Source of the DNA: Actinomycetes bacterium
GTDB lineage: Bacteria; Actinomycetota; Actinomycetes; Actinomycetales; Cellulomonadaceae
Assembly: GCA_023401045.1 (NCBI GenBank)
Contig: JAEXEM010000234.1
Span: 1 to 20,592 of the forward strand
Direction of reading: 5' to 3'
Length of the DNA stretch: 20,592 nucleotides
The notes below the pieces were generated by a model. The model made no database searches and had not been told where the DNA came from. It saw nothing but the letters and a program-made list of their open reading frames with translations. Each line of letters opens with the position of its first letter. Within the stretch, counting starts at the first letter, position 1. The position numbers and the translations under genes are program-made. Below are positions 1-7,563 of the stretch, in pieces.

Positions 1-348
1 GTCACGCAGCGGGTCCCGCAGCGTCGGCAGGTAGGTGCCGTCGGCGGCGAACGGGTCGAGCACCTCGCGGGCCAGCGCCCCGGAGTCGAGCCGGTCCTCC
101 AGGTACGCGTCGGGGTCCTCTCGGCCACGCTCGAGGCGCAGCGACGCCGGGCGCAGGAAGTCGTCGGCGTGCACGCGCACGACCGCCCGGCCCGCCGCCC
201 GCAGCGGGTCGACGAGGGCGTCGGCGAGCGCGCCCGGCGCGAGCGTCGCGGCACCGTCGACGAGGACACGGCAGCGACCCGGCACCGCGGCGACGCGCTC
301 CACGAGGTGCGCGACGAGGGCGTCAGGCGTCGTCGGGCGCACCAGCAC
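1..348 (-). CDS. Uridine kinase-like protein, 5' part (cut by window edge)
   Basis: An open frame of 116 codons runs from a GTG at 348 off the left edge. A G-rich run (GGGACGGGGGG) just upstream can serve as ribosome binding site, and codon use is typical of the genome. The protein starts VLVRPTTPDALVAHL and continues with RVLVDGAATLAPGALADAL, then VRVHADDFLRPASLRL, RGREDPDAYLEDRLD and a DPFAADGTYLP stretch. The HADDFLRP...RG.EDPDAYYED-like pattern resembles the actinobacterial uridine kinase / nucleoside kinase P-loop family. The loop that should read GxxGxGKT is GAATLAPGA, so the nucleotide-binding lysine is missing. The family call is therefore by overall pattern, and kinase activity is doubtful. 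The C-terminal half is outside the window. It is divergent from the dehydrogenase gene at 463. Confidence 0.6.
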   Translation of the reverse strand, partial: MLVRPTTPDALVAHLVERVAAVPGRCRVLVDGAATLAPGALADALVDPLRAAGRAVVRVHADDFLRPASLRLERGREDPDAYLEDRLDSGALAREVLDPFAADGTYLPTLRDPLRD

Positions 349-374
349 CGCATCCCCCCGTCCCGGGCTCGTCC

Positions 375-406
375 GGCTTCCGAACTGTTTCAGCGGGACG
401 GAAGCC
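375..406. promoter_or_regulatory. Inverted repeat in the divergent kinase-like/dehydrogenase intergenic region
   Basis: GGCTTCCG (375–382) and CGGAAGCC (399–406) form a perfect 8-bp inverted repeat with a 16-nt spacer. It sits midway in the 114-bp region between two divergent genes. A second, shorter pair, ACTGTT (384–389) and AACAGT (430–435), overlaps it. The position suits an operator for one or both genes. I see no clear -10/-35 boxes here, so the role is inferred. Confidence 0.3.
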
Positions 407-462
407 TGGCACGCCGGGCCCGCACGGGGAACAGTCGTGGCAGCCCTGGTGATTGGAGCCCG

Positions 463-2130
463 ATGACCCGCACGCACCCGGCCCTCGTCCTGCTCGTCGC
501 GGCGCTGCTCGCCCTCACGCTCGCCCCCGGCGCCGCCGCCGCCCCGGGCGCGCCACGGGCGGTCGCCGACACCACTGCGCCGACGCCGCCGTCGACCTTG
601 CGGGCCGCTGAGCTCACGTGCACCTCGGTCCGCCTCACGTGGGGCGCCTCCGCCGACGACGTCGGCGTCGTCGCGTACGACGTCTACCACGACGGGCAGC
701 ACATGACGACGGTGGCCGGCACGAGGACCGAGGCCCGTCTCACGCTCGTCCCCGGGGTGACGTGGGGGTTGTACGTCAACGCGCGGGACGCCGCCGGCAA
801 CGTCTCGCAGGCGAGCGCGACCCTCGAGCTCCGTGTGCCCTCCTGCCAGGTGGACACCACCGCGCCGACGGCGCCCTCCGCGGTGACGGCCCGCGCCACG
901 GGGACGACGGTGACGGTCACGTGGCAGGCGTCGACCGACGCCGTCGGGGTCACCGCCTACGACGTGCTGCGCAACGGCTCGGTCGTGGGCAGCACGTCCG
1001 GCTCGGTGCTCACCTTCGTCGACTCCGGCCTGCGCCCCACCTACACGTACGCCTACCGGGTGCGCGCGCGGGACCAGGCGGGCAACAGGTCCCCGAACTC
1101 CGACGCGGTCCGCGTCACCACCGGCCGCACGTGCACGGAGGCCGTCTGCGAGGTCACCCTGGTGGCGAGCGAGCGCGACCTGCCGTGGGGGCTCGTCGAG
1201 CTCCCGGACGGCTCGGTGCTCTACGGGCGCCGCGACACCCACCAGGTGGTGCGTCTCGACCCGGCGACCGGCACCACGACCGTCGTCGGGACCCTGCCCG
1301 GCGTGAGCGGCACCGACGGCGAGGGCGGGCTGCTGGGTCTGGAGGTCGCCGACGACTTCGCGGCCGACCCGTGGCTCTACGTCATGCACACGACGACGAC
1401 GGACAACCGCGTCGTGCGCGTCCGGTACACCGGCGGCGCGCTGTCCGGGACGCCGCAGGTCCTCCTCACCGGCATCCCGCGGAACAAGTACCACAACGGC
1501 GGGCGGCTGCGGTTCGGGCCCGACGGCATGCTCTACGTCGCCACCGGCGACGGCCAGAACCCGCAGTGGGCGCAGGACACCGCGAACCTCGCGGGCAAGG
1601 TCCTGCGGATCGCCCCGGACGGCACGGTGCCCGCGGACAACCCGTTCGGCAACGCGGTGTGGAGCTACGGGCACCGCAACCCGCAGGGTCTGGCGTTCGA
1701 CGCGCAGGGCCGGCTGTGGCAGCAGGAGTTCGGCAACTCGCTCATGGACGAGACGAACGTCGTCGTCCGCGGCGGGAACTACGGCTGGCCGCAGTGCGAG
1801 GGCACCTCGGGCTCGTGCTCCGGGCCCGGCCTCGTCGCACCCGTCCTCACGATGCCGGTGGCCCAGGCGTCCTGCAGCGGGCTCGCGGTGACGGGCGACC
1901 ACCTGTGGATCGCCTGCCTGCGCGGCACCCGCCTGTACCGGGCGACGATCACGTCGGACGGCCGGCTGACGGACGTCCGCACCCTGCTGTCGGGGACGTA
2001 CGGGCGGCTGCGGACGGTCGAGCCCTCGGCCGACGGGTCGCTGTGGCTGACGACGAGCACGCGTGGCGACAAGGACTCGACGGCGAACAACTCCGACGAG
2101 CGCGTCCTGCGGGTCGTCCCGGGCCCATGA
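463..2130 (+). CDS. Secreted FN3–FN3–glucose/sorbosone dehydrogenase (PQQ-type beta-propeller)
   Basis: A 555-residue exported protein. The ATG at 463 follows GGAG by four bases and opens a clear signal peptide: MTRTHP, a Leu/Ala-rich core, then an Ala run ending near residue 27. Two fibronectin type III domains follow, at about 36–128 and 131–224. Each begins DTTAPT.P and carries the usual W, Y and DAAGN/DQAGN landmarks. From about 230 to the end lies a glucose/sorbosone dehydrogenase (GSDH) beta-propeller with its conserved blocks: EGGLLGL, HNGGRLRFGPDG (H344), GHRNPQGLAFD (H404, R405) and GGNYGWP. Family members are PQQ-dependent, periplasmic or extracellular sugar oxidases. FN3 modules are common spacers in secreted actinobacterial carbohydrate enzymes, so action on a sugar or oligosaccharide outside the cell is inferred. 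There is no cytochrome or membrane anchor, so the electron acceptor is unknown. The frame stays open upstream to 169, but that extension lacks a signal peptide and overlaps the divergent gene. Confidence 0.85.
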   Translation: MTRTHPALVLLVAALLALTLAPGAAAAPGAPRAVADTTAPTPPSTLRAAELTCTSVRLTWGASADDVGVVAYDVYHDGQHMTTVAGTRTEARLTLVPGVTWGLYVNARDAAGNVSQASATLELRVPSCQVDTTAPTAPSAVTARATGTTVTVTWQASTDAVGVTAYDVLRNGSVVGSTSGSVLTFVDSGLRPTYTYAYRVRARDQAGNRSPNSDAVRVTTGRTCTEAVCEVTLVASERDLPWGLVELPDGSVLYGRRDTHQVVRLDPATGTTTVVGTLPGVSGTDGEGGLLGLEVADDFAADPWLYVMHTTTTDNRVVRVRYTGGALSGTPQVLLTGIPRNKYHNGGRLRFGPDGMLYVATGDGQNPQWAQDTANLAGKVLRIAPDGTVPADNPFGNAVWSYGHRNPQGLAFDAQGRLWQQEFGNSLMDETNVVVRGGNYGWPQCEGTSGSCSGPGLVAPVLTMPVAQASCSGLAVTGDHLWIACLRGTRLYRATITSDGRLTDVRTLLSGTYGRLRTVEPSADGSLWLTTSTRGDKDSTANNSDERVLRVVPGP

Positions 2131-2138
2131 CCGCCGGA

Positions 2139-3119
2139 TCAGTCCCGGCCGGGCTCGGCCGCCGGGTGCGGCACGTCGACGGCCGGCGGCGGGGCGGCAC
2201 CCCGGCGGACGTCGACGTCCGCGCCGGAGCGCACGAGCGCGACGCCGGCGACGACGAGCACCGCCCCCACGGCCTGCACGGGCAGCGGCTGCTCACCGAG
2301 GAGCACCCAGGCGAGGGCGACCGCGAGCAGCACCTCCGTCAGCGCGAGGAACGAGGCGAGGCGCTCGCCGAGGAGGCGCACGGACACCGCCGAGACGCCG
2401 TAGGCGAACGCGGTGGGCACCGCGGCGACGACGACGAGCGGGACGAGCCAGTGCACCTGCGCACCGAGGACCTCGACGTGCACCGCGGGTGCCCGGACGG
2501 GCAGCACCCCGACGAGCGCGAGGACACCGACGACCGCCGCGCCGACCGCCATCGCGGCACCGGCGAGCGTGACGGGCGGCAGGGTGAGGGGGCGGGCCGT
2601 CAAGGCGAAGTACGCGGCGTTGCCGACGGCCGCGGCCGCCGCGAAGACCAGGCCGAGGGGGTCGAGGTCGAGACTGCCCGTGACGTCGAGGACGAGCACG
2701 AGACCGCCCGTCGCGAGGGCCGCCCCGGCGAGCGTGGCACGCGCCGGCACCCGCCGGCTGCGCGCCCAGCCCCACGCGAGCAGCAGGAGCGGGCCGGTGT
2801 ACTCGACGAGCAGCGCGACCGCGACGGGCAGCCGGTCGACCGCGAGGAAGTAGAGCGTCGAGGCGCCGGCCACCCCGAGCAGCCCGAGCCCGACGACGGT
2901 CCGCCAGTCCGTGCGCAGCGCGGACCAGCGCCCCTGCAGCGCCCACAGCGCCGGGCCGGCGAGGAGCACGGCACCCAGGGTGAGCCGCACGACGATGGCG
3001 GCCCCCGGCGTCCAGCCCGCCGCGAGCAGCGGCTTGACCACCGGGCCGCTCGTGGCGAACGCCAGTGCCGCGACCAGCCCTGCGACGACACCCACGCTGC
3101 GCGCACCCGTGCCCTGCAC
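2139..3119 (-). CDS. EamA-family (drug/metabolite superfamily) exporter
   Basis: A 326-residue membrane protein with ten predicted helices in two EamA repeats. Helix 1 is around SVGVVAGLVAALAFATSG. Helix 9 carries the family LTEV...LLGEQ pattern, and helix 10 is around VGAVLVVAGVALV. A charged and proline-rich tail follows. Relatives such as RhtA export amino acids or small metabolites from the cytoplasm; the substrate here cannot be read from sequence. I chose the GTG at 3119 because CGGGAG lies five bases upstream and helix 1 follows directly. The frame extends to 3314, but that extra part is Arg/Pro/Gly-rich and unlike the family. It converges with the dehydrogenase gene, leaving only 8 bp between the two stop codons. 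A possible -10 box (TAGCGT, minus strand, 3252–3247) lies about 130 bp upstream. Confidence 0.85.
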   Translation of the reverse strand: MQGTGARSVGVVAGLVAALAFATSGPVVKPLLAAGWTPGAAIVVRLTLGAVLLAGPALWALQGRWSALRTDWRTVVGLGLLGVAGASTLYFLAVDRLPVAVALLVEYTGPLLLLAWGWARSRRVPARATLAGAALATGGLVLVLDVTGSLDLDPLGLVFAAAAAVGNAAYFALTARPLTLPPVTLAGAAMAVGAAVVGVLALVGVLPVRAPAVHVEVLGAQVHWLVPLVVVAAVPTAFAYGVSAVSVRLLGERLASFLALTEVLLAVALAWVLLGEQPLPVQAVGAVLVVAGVALVRSGADVDVRRGAAPPPAVDVPHPAAEPGRD

Positions 3120-3290
3120 GACGACTCCCGAGATCGGCCCGCCGGCCGCGGAACGGCGGTGACGGGAGCCCGGACGCCGCCGACGGCCGGCGCCCGCCGG
3201 ACGGGGCCCGGGCCACGACCCGTCGGCACCCGCTCCTGCGCGGGCCACGCTAACCGGACTCGCCGGGTGCCGTCGACGTCGCCCGGCGTG

Positions 3291-3327
3291 GACGGATCTT
3301 GGTTGACGGATCAAGTTCGCGTACCGT
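3291..3327 (+). promoter_or_regulatory. Promoter with a direct repeat bracketing the -35 box
   Basis: TTGGTT (3299–3304) and TACCGT (3322–3327) are separated by exactly 17 nt and form a housekeeping-sigma-type promoter for the DUF3105–DUF305 pair. The octamer GACGGATC occurs immediately before the -35 box (3291–3298) and immediately after it (3305–3312), 14 bp apart. Such placement suits a regulator binding as a tandem dimer, but no regulator is identified. The start of transcription would fall near 3334, giving a leader of about 37 nt. Confidence 0.5.
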
Positions 3328-3370
3328 GATGCGCCCCCGCCCCAGCCCTCTGCGAGACGGAGTCCCAGGC

Positions 3371-4009
3371 ATGAGCAAGACCTCCCAGCGCGACGAGCGG
3401 GCCGCCCGCCTCGCCCAGCTCCAGGCCGAGCAGCGCCGCTCGTCCCGCCGCCGCACCGCGGTCGTCGTCGGGATCGTCGGGACGCTCGTCGTCTCCCTCG
3501 TCGCGGTGACCGCGGTCGTGCTCGTCGGCGAGGCTCGCCGCACGTCCCAGCTCGACGCGCAGGCCGCGTCCGACATCGAGGGCGTGGAGCGGTACGAGGA
3601 CCTGTCCTTCGACCACGTGTCGACGGAGGTCGACTACCCGCAGACGCCGCCGGCCGGCGGGGAGCACAACGCGACGTGGCAGAACTGCGGCGTCTACGCC
3701 GAGCCGGTCGTCGACGAGCACGCGGTGCACTCCCTCGAGCACGGCGCCGTGTGGATCACCCACGACCCCGACCTGCCGGCCGACCAGGTCGCGAAGCTGC
3801 ACGACCTCGCCGACGGCCAGGGCTACGTCCTCGTCTCGCCGTACGAGGGGCTGCCTGCCCCGGTCGTCGCGACCGCCTGGGGCTACCAGCTCGAGCTCGA
3901 CGACGCCGACGACGACCGCCTCCCGGTCTTCCTGCGCAAGTACCTGCTCAACCCCGAGCTGCCCGAGGCCGGTGCCCTGTGCAGCAACGGCGTGGGCGCC
4001 CCGGCGTGA
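3371..4009 (+). CDS. DUF3105 family membrane-anchored protein
   Basis: A 212-residue protein of unknown function. The ATG at 3371 follows GGAG by eight bases. It has a charged N-terminus (about 1–28), one membrane helix at about 29–53 (TAVVVGIVGTLVVSLVAVTA), and a DUF3105 domain outside the membrane. The domain shows the family marks: YPQTPPAGGEHN, W-x-N-C-G-V-Y with Cys106, HAVHSLEHG (H120, E123, H124), VWI and a late Cys204 near the C-terminus. The conserved His/Glu/Cys residues could bind a metal or form a disulfide; this is inference. Its stop overlaps the start of the DUF305 gene (GTGA), so the two are translationally coupled and probably act together. An upstream in-frame ATG at 3329 is less likely because it overlaps the promoter. 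Confidence 0.85.
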   Translation: MSKTSQRDERAARLAQLQAEQRRSSRRRTAVVVGIVGTLVVSLVAVTAVVLVGEARRTSQLDAQAASDIEGVERYEDLSFDHVSTEVDYPQTPPAGGEHNATWQNCGVYAEPVVDEHAVHSLEHGAVWITHDPDLPADQVAKLHDLADGQGYVLVSPYEGLPAPVVATAWGYQLELDDADDDRLPVFLRKYLLNPELPEAGALCSNGVGAPA

Positions 4010-4695
4010 CGTCGACGACCGACGCCCCGGCCGCGCCGCGCTCCGCGCTGGCCGGGGCGCTCGGTGGTCTGACGGGCACGGCGCGCGCCGTCCTCGGGCT
4101 CGTCGTCGTGCTCGCGCTGCTCGTCGGGCTCGTCGTCGGCGCCACCCTCGTCGCCCGGCCGGGCAGTGCGACGCCCGCGGACACGTCCGTCGAGGCGGGC
4201 TTCGCGCGCGACATGCAGGCCCACCACGCGCAGGCCGTCGAGATGTCCGTCGTGCTGCGCGAGCGTGCGCACGACGAGACGCTGCGCTCGATCGCGCTCG
4301 ACGTGCTCACCATCCAGCAGCAGCAGATCGGGCAGATGGCCGCGTGGCTGCGACTGTGGGGCCTGCCGGCGGCGAGCCCGGACGGCTCGATGGCGTGGAT
4401 GGCGGGCGAGCACGGGCACGGCGCCGGGGGCGGCCTCTCGGACATGCCGGGCTGGGTGGCCGCCGAGGACCTCGCGCGGCTGCGGGACGCCGACGGCGTC
4501 GACGCCGAGCGGATCTACCTCGAGCTCATGATCGCCCACCACGCCGGTGCGGTCGACATGGCGCGGTACGCCGCCGAGCACGCCCACCACCCGGAGGTCG
4601 TGCGCTTCGCGCAGGGCGTCGTCGACTCCCAGACCCGCGAGACCGTCGTCCTCCAGGACCTGCTCGACGAGCGCGGCGGTCCGCTGCCGGACTGA
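4006..4695 (+). CDS. DUF305 domain protein, membrane-anchored
   Basis: A 229-residue protein. It starts at a GTG (4006) that overlaps the TGA of the preceding gene. One membrane helix lies around residues 27–48 (VLGLVVVLALLVGLVVGATL), followed by an extracytoplasmic DUF305 domain. DUF305 is recognisable from two half-repeats with His-His pairs: FARDMQAHHAQAVEMS (H73, H74) and YLELMIAHHAGAVDMA (H178, H179). The stretch between them has further His and Met (GEHGHGAGGG..DM). Some DUF305 proteins, such as cyanobacterial CopM, bind copper, so copper or other metal handling at the cell surface is a fair inference. No copper-transport ATPase or copper regulator is present nearby to support it. Confidence 0.87.
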   Translation: MTSTTDAPAAPRSALAGALGGLTGTARAVLGLVVVLALLVGLVVGATLVARPGSATPADTSVEAGFARDMQAHHAQAVEMSVVLRERAHDETLRSIALDVLTIQQQQIGQMAAWLRLWGLPAASPDGSMAWMAGEHGHGAGGGLSDMPGWVAAEDLARLRDADGVDAERIYLELMIAHHAGAVDMARYAAEHAHHPEVVRFAQGVVDSQTRETVVLQDLLDERGGPLPD

Positions 4696-4787
4696 CGCGC
4701 CGCGCCCGCACGGCAGCGGCGCCCCGGCGGCCGGACGACGTGCGGGCGTGCACGCGCGCCCTGCCGGATCTGGGAGGATGGGTGCCC

Positions 4788-7448
4788 ATGAGCGACCTGA
4801 CCCCACGGACCGAGAACCCGACGAGCGCACCCGCCGCCCGCCAGGTACCGGACAAGGTCTCGGTCGACGGGCTGGAGGACCGGTGGTCCCGGCAGTGGGC
4901 GGACGACGCGACCTACGCGTTCGACCGCACCGCGGAGCGCGCGCAGGTGTACTCGATCGACACCCCGCCCCCGACGGTGTCCGGCTCGCTGCACGTCGGC
5001 CACGTGTTCTCCTACACGCACACCGACGTCGTCGCGCGCTACCGCCGCATGCGCGGCCGTGAGGTCTTCTACCCCATGGGGTGGGACGACAACGGCCTGC
5101 CGACCGAGCGCCGCGTGCAGAACTACTACGGCGTGCGCTGCGACCCGTCGCTGCCGTACGACCCCGATTTCACTCCCCCGCACGAGGGCACGGACGGCAA
5201 GGCCGTCAAGCCCGCCGACCAGGTGCCGGTGAGCCGGCGCAACTTCGTCGAGCTCTGCGAGCGCCTCACGGCCGACGACGAGCGCCAGTTCGAGGCGCTG
5301 TGGCGTCGGCTCGGCCTGTCCGTCGACTGGTCGATGACCTACCAGACGATCTCCGGCGAGGCCCGTGCCGTCGCCCAGCAGGCGTTCCTGCGCAACCTGT
5401 CACGCGGCGAGGCCTACCAGGCCGAGGCCCCGGGCCTGTGGGACGTGACGTTCCAGACGGCCGTCGCGCAGGCCGAGCTCGAGGCGCGCGACTACCCCGG
5501 TGCGTTCCACCGCGTCGCGTTCCACCGCCCGGACGGTGAGCCGGTCCACATCGAGACGACCCGCCCCGAGCTGCTGCCCGCGTGCGTCGCGCTCATCGCG
5601 CACCCCGACGACGAGCGCTACCAGCACCTGTTCGGCACGACGGTGACCTCGCCGCTGTTCGGCGTCGAGCTGCCCGTCCTCGCCCACCCCGCGGCCGAGC
5701 CCGACAAGGGCGCCGGCATCGCGATGTGCTGCACCTTCGGCGACCTCACCGACGTCCAGTGGTGGCGCGAGCTGCAGCTGCCGACCCGCTCGGTCGTCGG
5801 CCGCGACGGCCGCATCGTCCGCGAGACGCCGGAGTGGATCACCTCCGCCGGCGGCCGCGAGGTGTACGCCGAGCTCGCCGGCAAGACGACGTTCTCCGCG
5901 CGCGAGGTCGTCGTCGGCGCGCTGCGCACCGCCGGCGACCTCGACGGCGAGCCGGTGCCCACGCAGCGCAAGGCGAACTTCTACGAGAAGGGCGACAAGC
6001 CCCTCGAGATCGTCACGAGCCGCCAGTGGTACATCCGCAACGGCGGTCGCGACGAGGAGCTGCGCGAGGCGCTCGTCGCGCGGGGCCGTGAGCTCGGCTT
6101 CCACCCGGACTTCATGCGGGTCCGCTACGAGAACTGGGTCAACGGCCTCAACGGCGACTGGCTCATCTCCCGGCAGCGGTTCTTCGGCGTGCCGTTCCCG
6201 GTCTGGTACCGCCTCGACGAGAACGGCGAGCCGGACCACGACCACCCGGTCCTGCCGACCGAGGACCAGCTCCCGGTCGACCCGTCGTCGGAGGCCCCCG
6301 CCGGGTACACCGAGGACCAGCGCGGCGTGCCGGGCGGGTTCGTCGGCGACCCCGACGTCATGGACACGTGGGCGACGAGCTCGCTCACCCCGCAGATCGT
6401 CGGCGGCTGGCGCACCGACCCCGACCTGTTCTCGCGGGTGTTCCCCATGGACCTGCGTCCGCAGGGGCAGGACATCATCCGGACCTGGCTGTTCGCGACG
6501 GTCGTCCGCGCGCACCTCGAGCACGGCAGCCTGCCGTGGTCGGACGCCGCGATCAGCGGGTGGATCCTCGACCCCGACCGCAAGAAGATGAGCAAGTCGA
6601 AGGGCAACGTCGTCACGCCCATGGGCCTGCTCGAGGAGCACGGGTCCGACGCGGTGCGGTACTGGGCGGCCTCGGCGCGCCTCGGCACCGACGCCGCGTT
6701 CGAGGTCGGCCAGATGAAGATCGGCCGCCGCCTGGCGATCAAGATCCTCAACGCGAGCAAGTTCGTGCTGTCGTTCGGCGAGGCCGACGAGCAGGTCGCG
6801 CTCGACCCTGCGCTCGTCACCGAGCCGCTCGACCGCGCGATGCTCGCGGGTCTGGCCGACGTCGTCGACCAGGCGACCGCGGCGCTCGAGGCGTACGACC
6901 ACACCCGCGCGCTCGAGCTGTCGGAGACGTTCTTCTGGACGTTCTGCGACGACTACCTCGAGCTCGTCAAGGACCGTGCCTACGGTGCGGGCGCCGCGAC
7001 CGCGGACGTGACGTCGGCCACGGCCTCGGCACGCGCAGCGCTGGGCATCGCGCTCGAGACGATGCTGAGGCTGTTCGCCCCGGTGCTGCCGTACGCGACC
7101 GAGGAGGTCTGGTCGTGGTGGCGCGAGGGCTCGGTGCACCGCGCCCCGTGGCCGACGAGCGACGCGCTCCGGGCGGCCGCCGACGGCACCGACCCGGGGC
7201 TCGTCGCCGGTGCGGGCGCCGCGCTGGCCGCGCTGCGGAAGGTGAAGTCCGAGGCCAAGGTCTCGATGCGCACGCCGGTCGAGCACGCCGTCCTCGAGGT
7301 GCCGGCGGCGATGCGCCCGGGTGTCGAGGCCGCGCTCGACGACGTCCGCAACGCCGGCCGCGCCACCGGCACGCTCGAGCTCGTCGACGGTGCCGGCGAG
7401 ACCGTCGTCGCCCGCGACGCCCGTCTCGGGGAGCCGGTCGCGCGCTGA
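4788..7448 (+). CDS. valS: Valine--tRNA ligase
   Basis: An 886-residue class I aminoacyl-tRNA synthetase that charges tRNA-Val with valine in the cytoplasm. The ATG at 4788 is ten bases after GGGAGG. The HIGH motif is HVGH (69–72) within SGSLHVGHVF, and the KMSKS loop is at 600–604 (KKMSKSKGNVVTP). An editing (CP1) domain lies between, with ETTRPELLPACVALIAHP. An anticodon-binding helical domain follows, starting near the TWLFATVV..HG region and running towards the C-terminus. The stretch after HIGH reads GWDDNGLPTERRVQ (W99–P105 region) instead of the GTDHAGIATQ pattern of the usual bacterial enzyme. This variant resembles archaeal-type ValS, which some bacterial lineages carry. There is little sign of the long C-terminal coiled coil of E. 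coli ValS. The gene stands alone between the DUF305 gene (92 bp upstream) and a strong hairpin downstream. Confidence 0.95.
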   Translation: MSDLTPRTENPTSAPAARQVPDKVSVDGLEDRWSRQWADDATYAFDRTAERAQVYSIDTPPPTVSGSLHVGHVFSYTHTDVVARYRRMRGREVFYPMGWDDNGLPTERRVQNYYGVRCDPSLPYDPDFTPPHEGTDGKAVKPADQVPVSRRNFVELCERLTADDERQFEALWRRLGLSVDWSMTYQTISGEARAVAQQAFLRNLSRGEAYQAEAPGLWDVTFQTAVAQAELEARDYPGAFHRVAFHRPDGEPVHIETTRPELLPACVALIAHPDDERYQHLFGTTVTSPLFGVELPVLAHPAAEPDKGAGIAMCCTFGDLTDVQWWRELQLPTRSVVGRDGRIVRETPEWITSAGGREVYAELAGKTTFSAREVVVGALRTAGDLDGEPVPTQRKANFYEKGDKPLEIVTSRQWYIRNGGRDEELREALVARGRELGFHPDFMRVRYENWVNGLNGDWLISRQRFFGVPFPVWYRLDENGEPDHDHPVLPTEDQLPVDPSSEAPAGYTEDQRGVPGGFVGDPDVMDTWATSSLTPQIVGGWRTDPDLFSRVFPMDLRPQGQDIIRTWLFATVVRAHLEHGSLPWSDAAISGWILDPDRKKMSKSKGNVVTPMGLLEEHGSDAVRYWAASARLGTDAAFEVGQMKIGRRLAIKILNASKFVLSFGEADEQVALDPALVTEPLDRAMLAGLADVVDQATAALEAYDHTRALELSETFFWTFCDDYLELVKDRAYGAGAATADVTSATASARAALGIALETMLRLFAPVLPYATEEVWSWWREGSVHRAPWPTSDALRAAADGTDPGLVAGAGAALAALRKVKSEAKVSMRTPVEHAVLEVPAAMRPGVEAALDDVRNAGRATGTLELVDGAGETVVARDARLGEPVAR

Positions 7449-7466
7449 CCTCGCACCGCGTGCGCC

Positions 7467-7494
7467 GAGGGTCGGGACCTGGGTCCCGACCCTC
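7467..7494 (+). terminator. Strong hairpin terminator after valS
   Basis: GAGGGTCGGGACC (7467–7479) is perfectly complementary to GGTCCCGACCCTC (7482–7494). With one bulge, the stem can extend into the flanking GCGCC/CGGCG. It begins 18 bp after the valS stop. There is no T-run, as is usual for high-GC actinobacterial terminators. Confidence 0.7.
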
Positions 7495-7524
7495 CGGCGT
7501 GTCGGATAGGAATGATCGGCCGCG

Positions 7525-7530
7525 TATAGT
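7525..7530 (+). promoter_or_regulatory. Candidate -10 box for the ABC transporter operon
   Basis: TATAGT (7525–7530) is an A/T island in very GC-rich sequence, 34 bp before the start codon of the binding-protein gene and just after the valS terminator. No good -35 box is seen 16–18 nt upstream, so the promoter may depend on an activator. Confidence 0.45.
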
Positions 7531-7563
7531 TATGCGCGCCACCCGCTCGGAAGGGATCCCCCC

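Noticed and set aside
169..462. Upstream extension of the dehydrogenase gene.
   Set aside because: It overlaps the divergent kinase-like gene and would bury the signal peptide inside the protein.
3120..3314. N-terminal extension of the EamA exporter to an upstream ATG-type start.
   Set aside because: The added residues are Arg/Gly/Pro-rich and unlike the family, while the GTG at 3119 has a good ribosome binding site right before helix 1.
618..3329. A 903-codon plus-strand frame across the dehydrogenase and the exporter.
   Set aside because: It runs through two recognisable genes in other frames and is dominated by Arg, Gly and Ala; no domain is visible.
5400..7286. A 628-codon open frame antisense to valS.
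   Set aside because: It mirrors valS codon structure, is Arg/Asp/Glu-rich and low in complexity, and resembles no family. It is a by-product of very high GC content.
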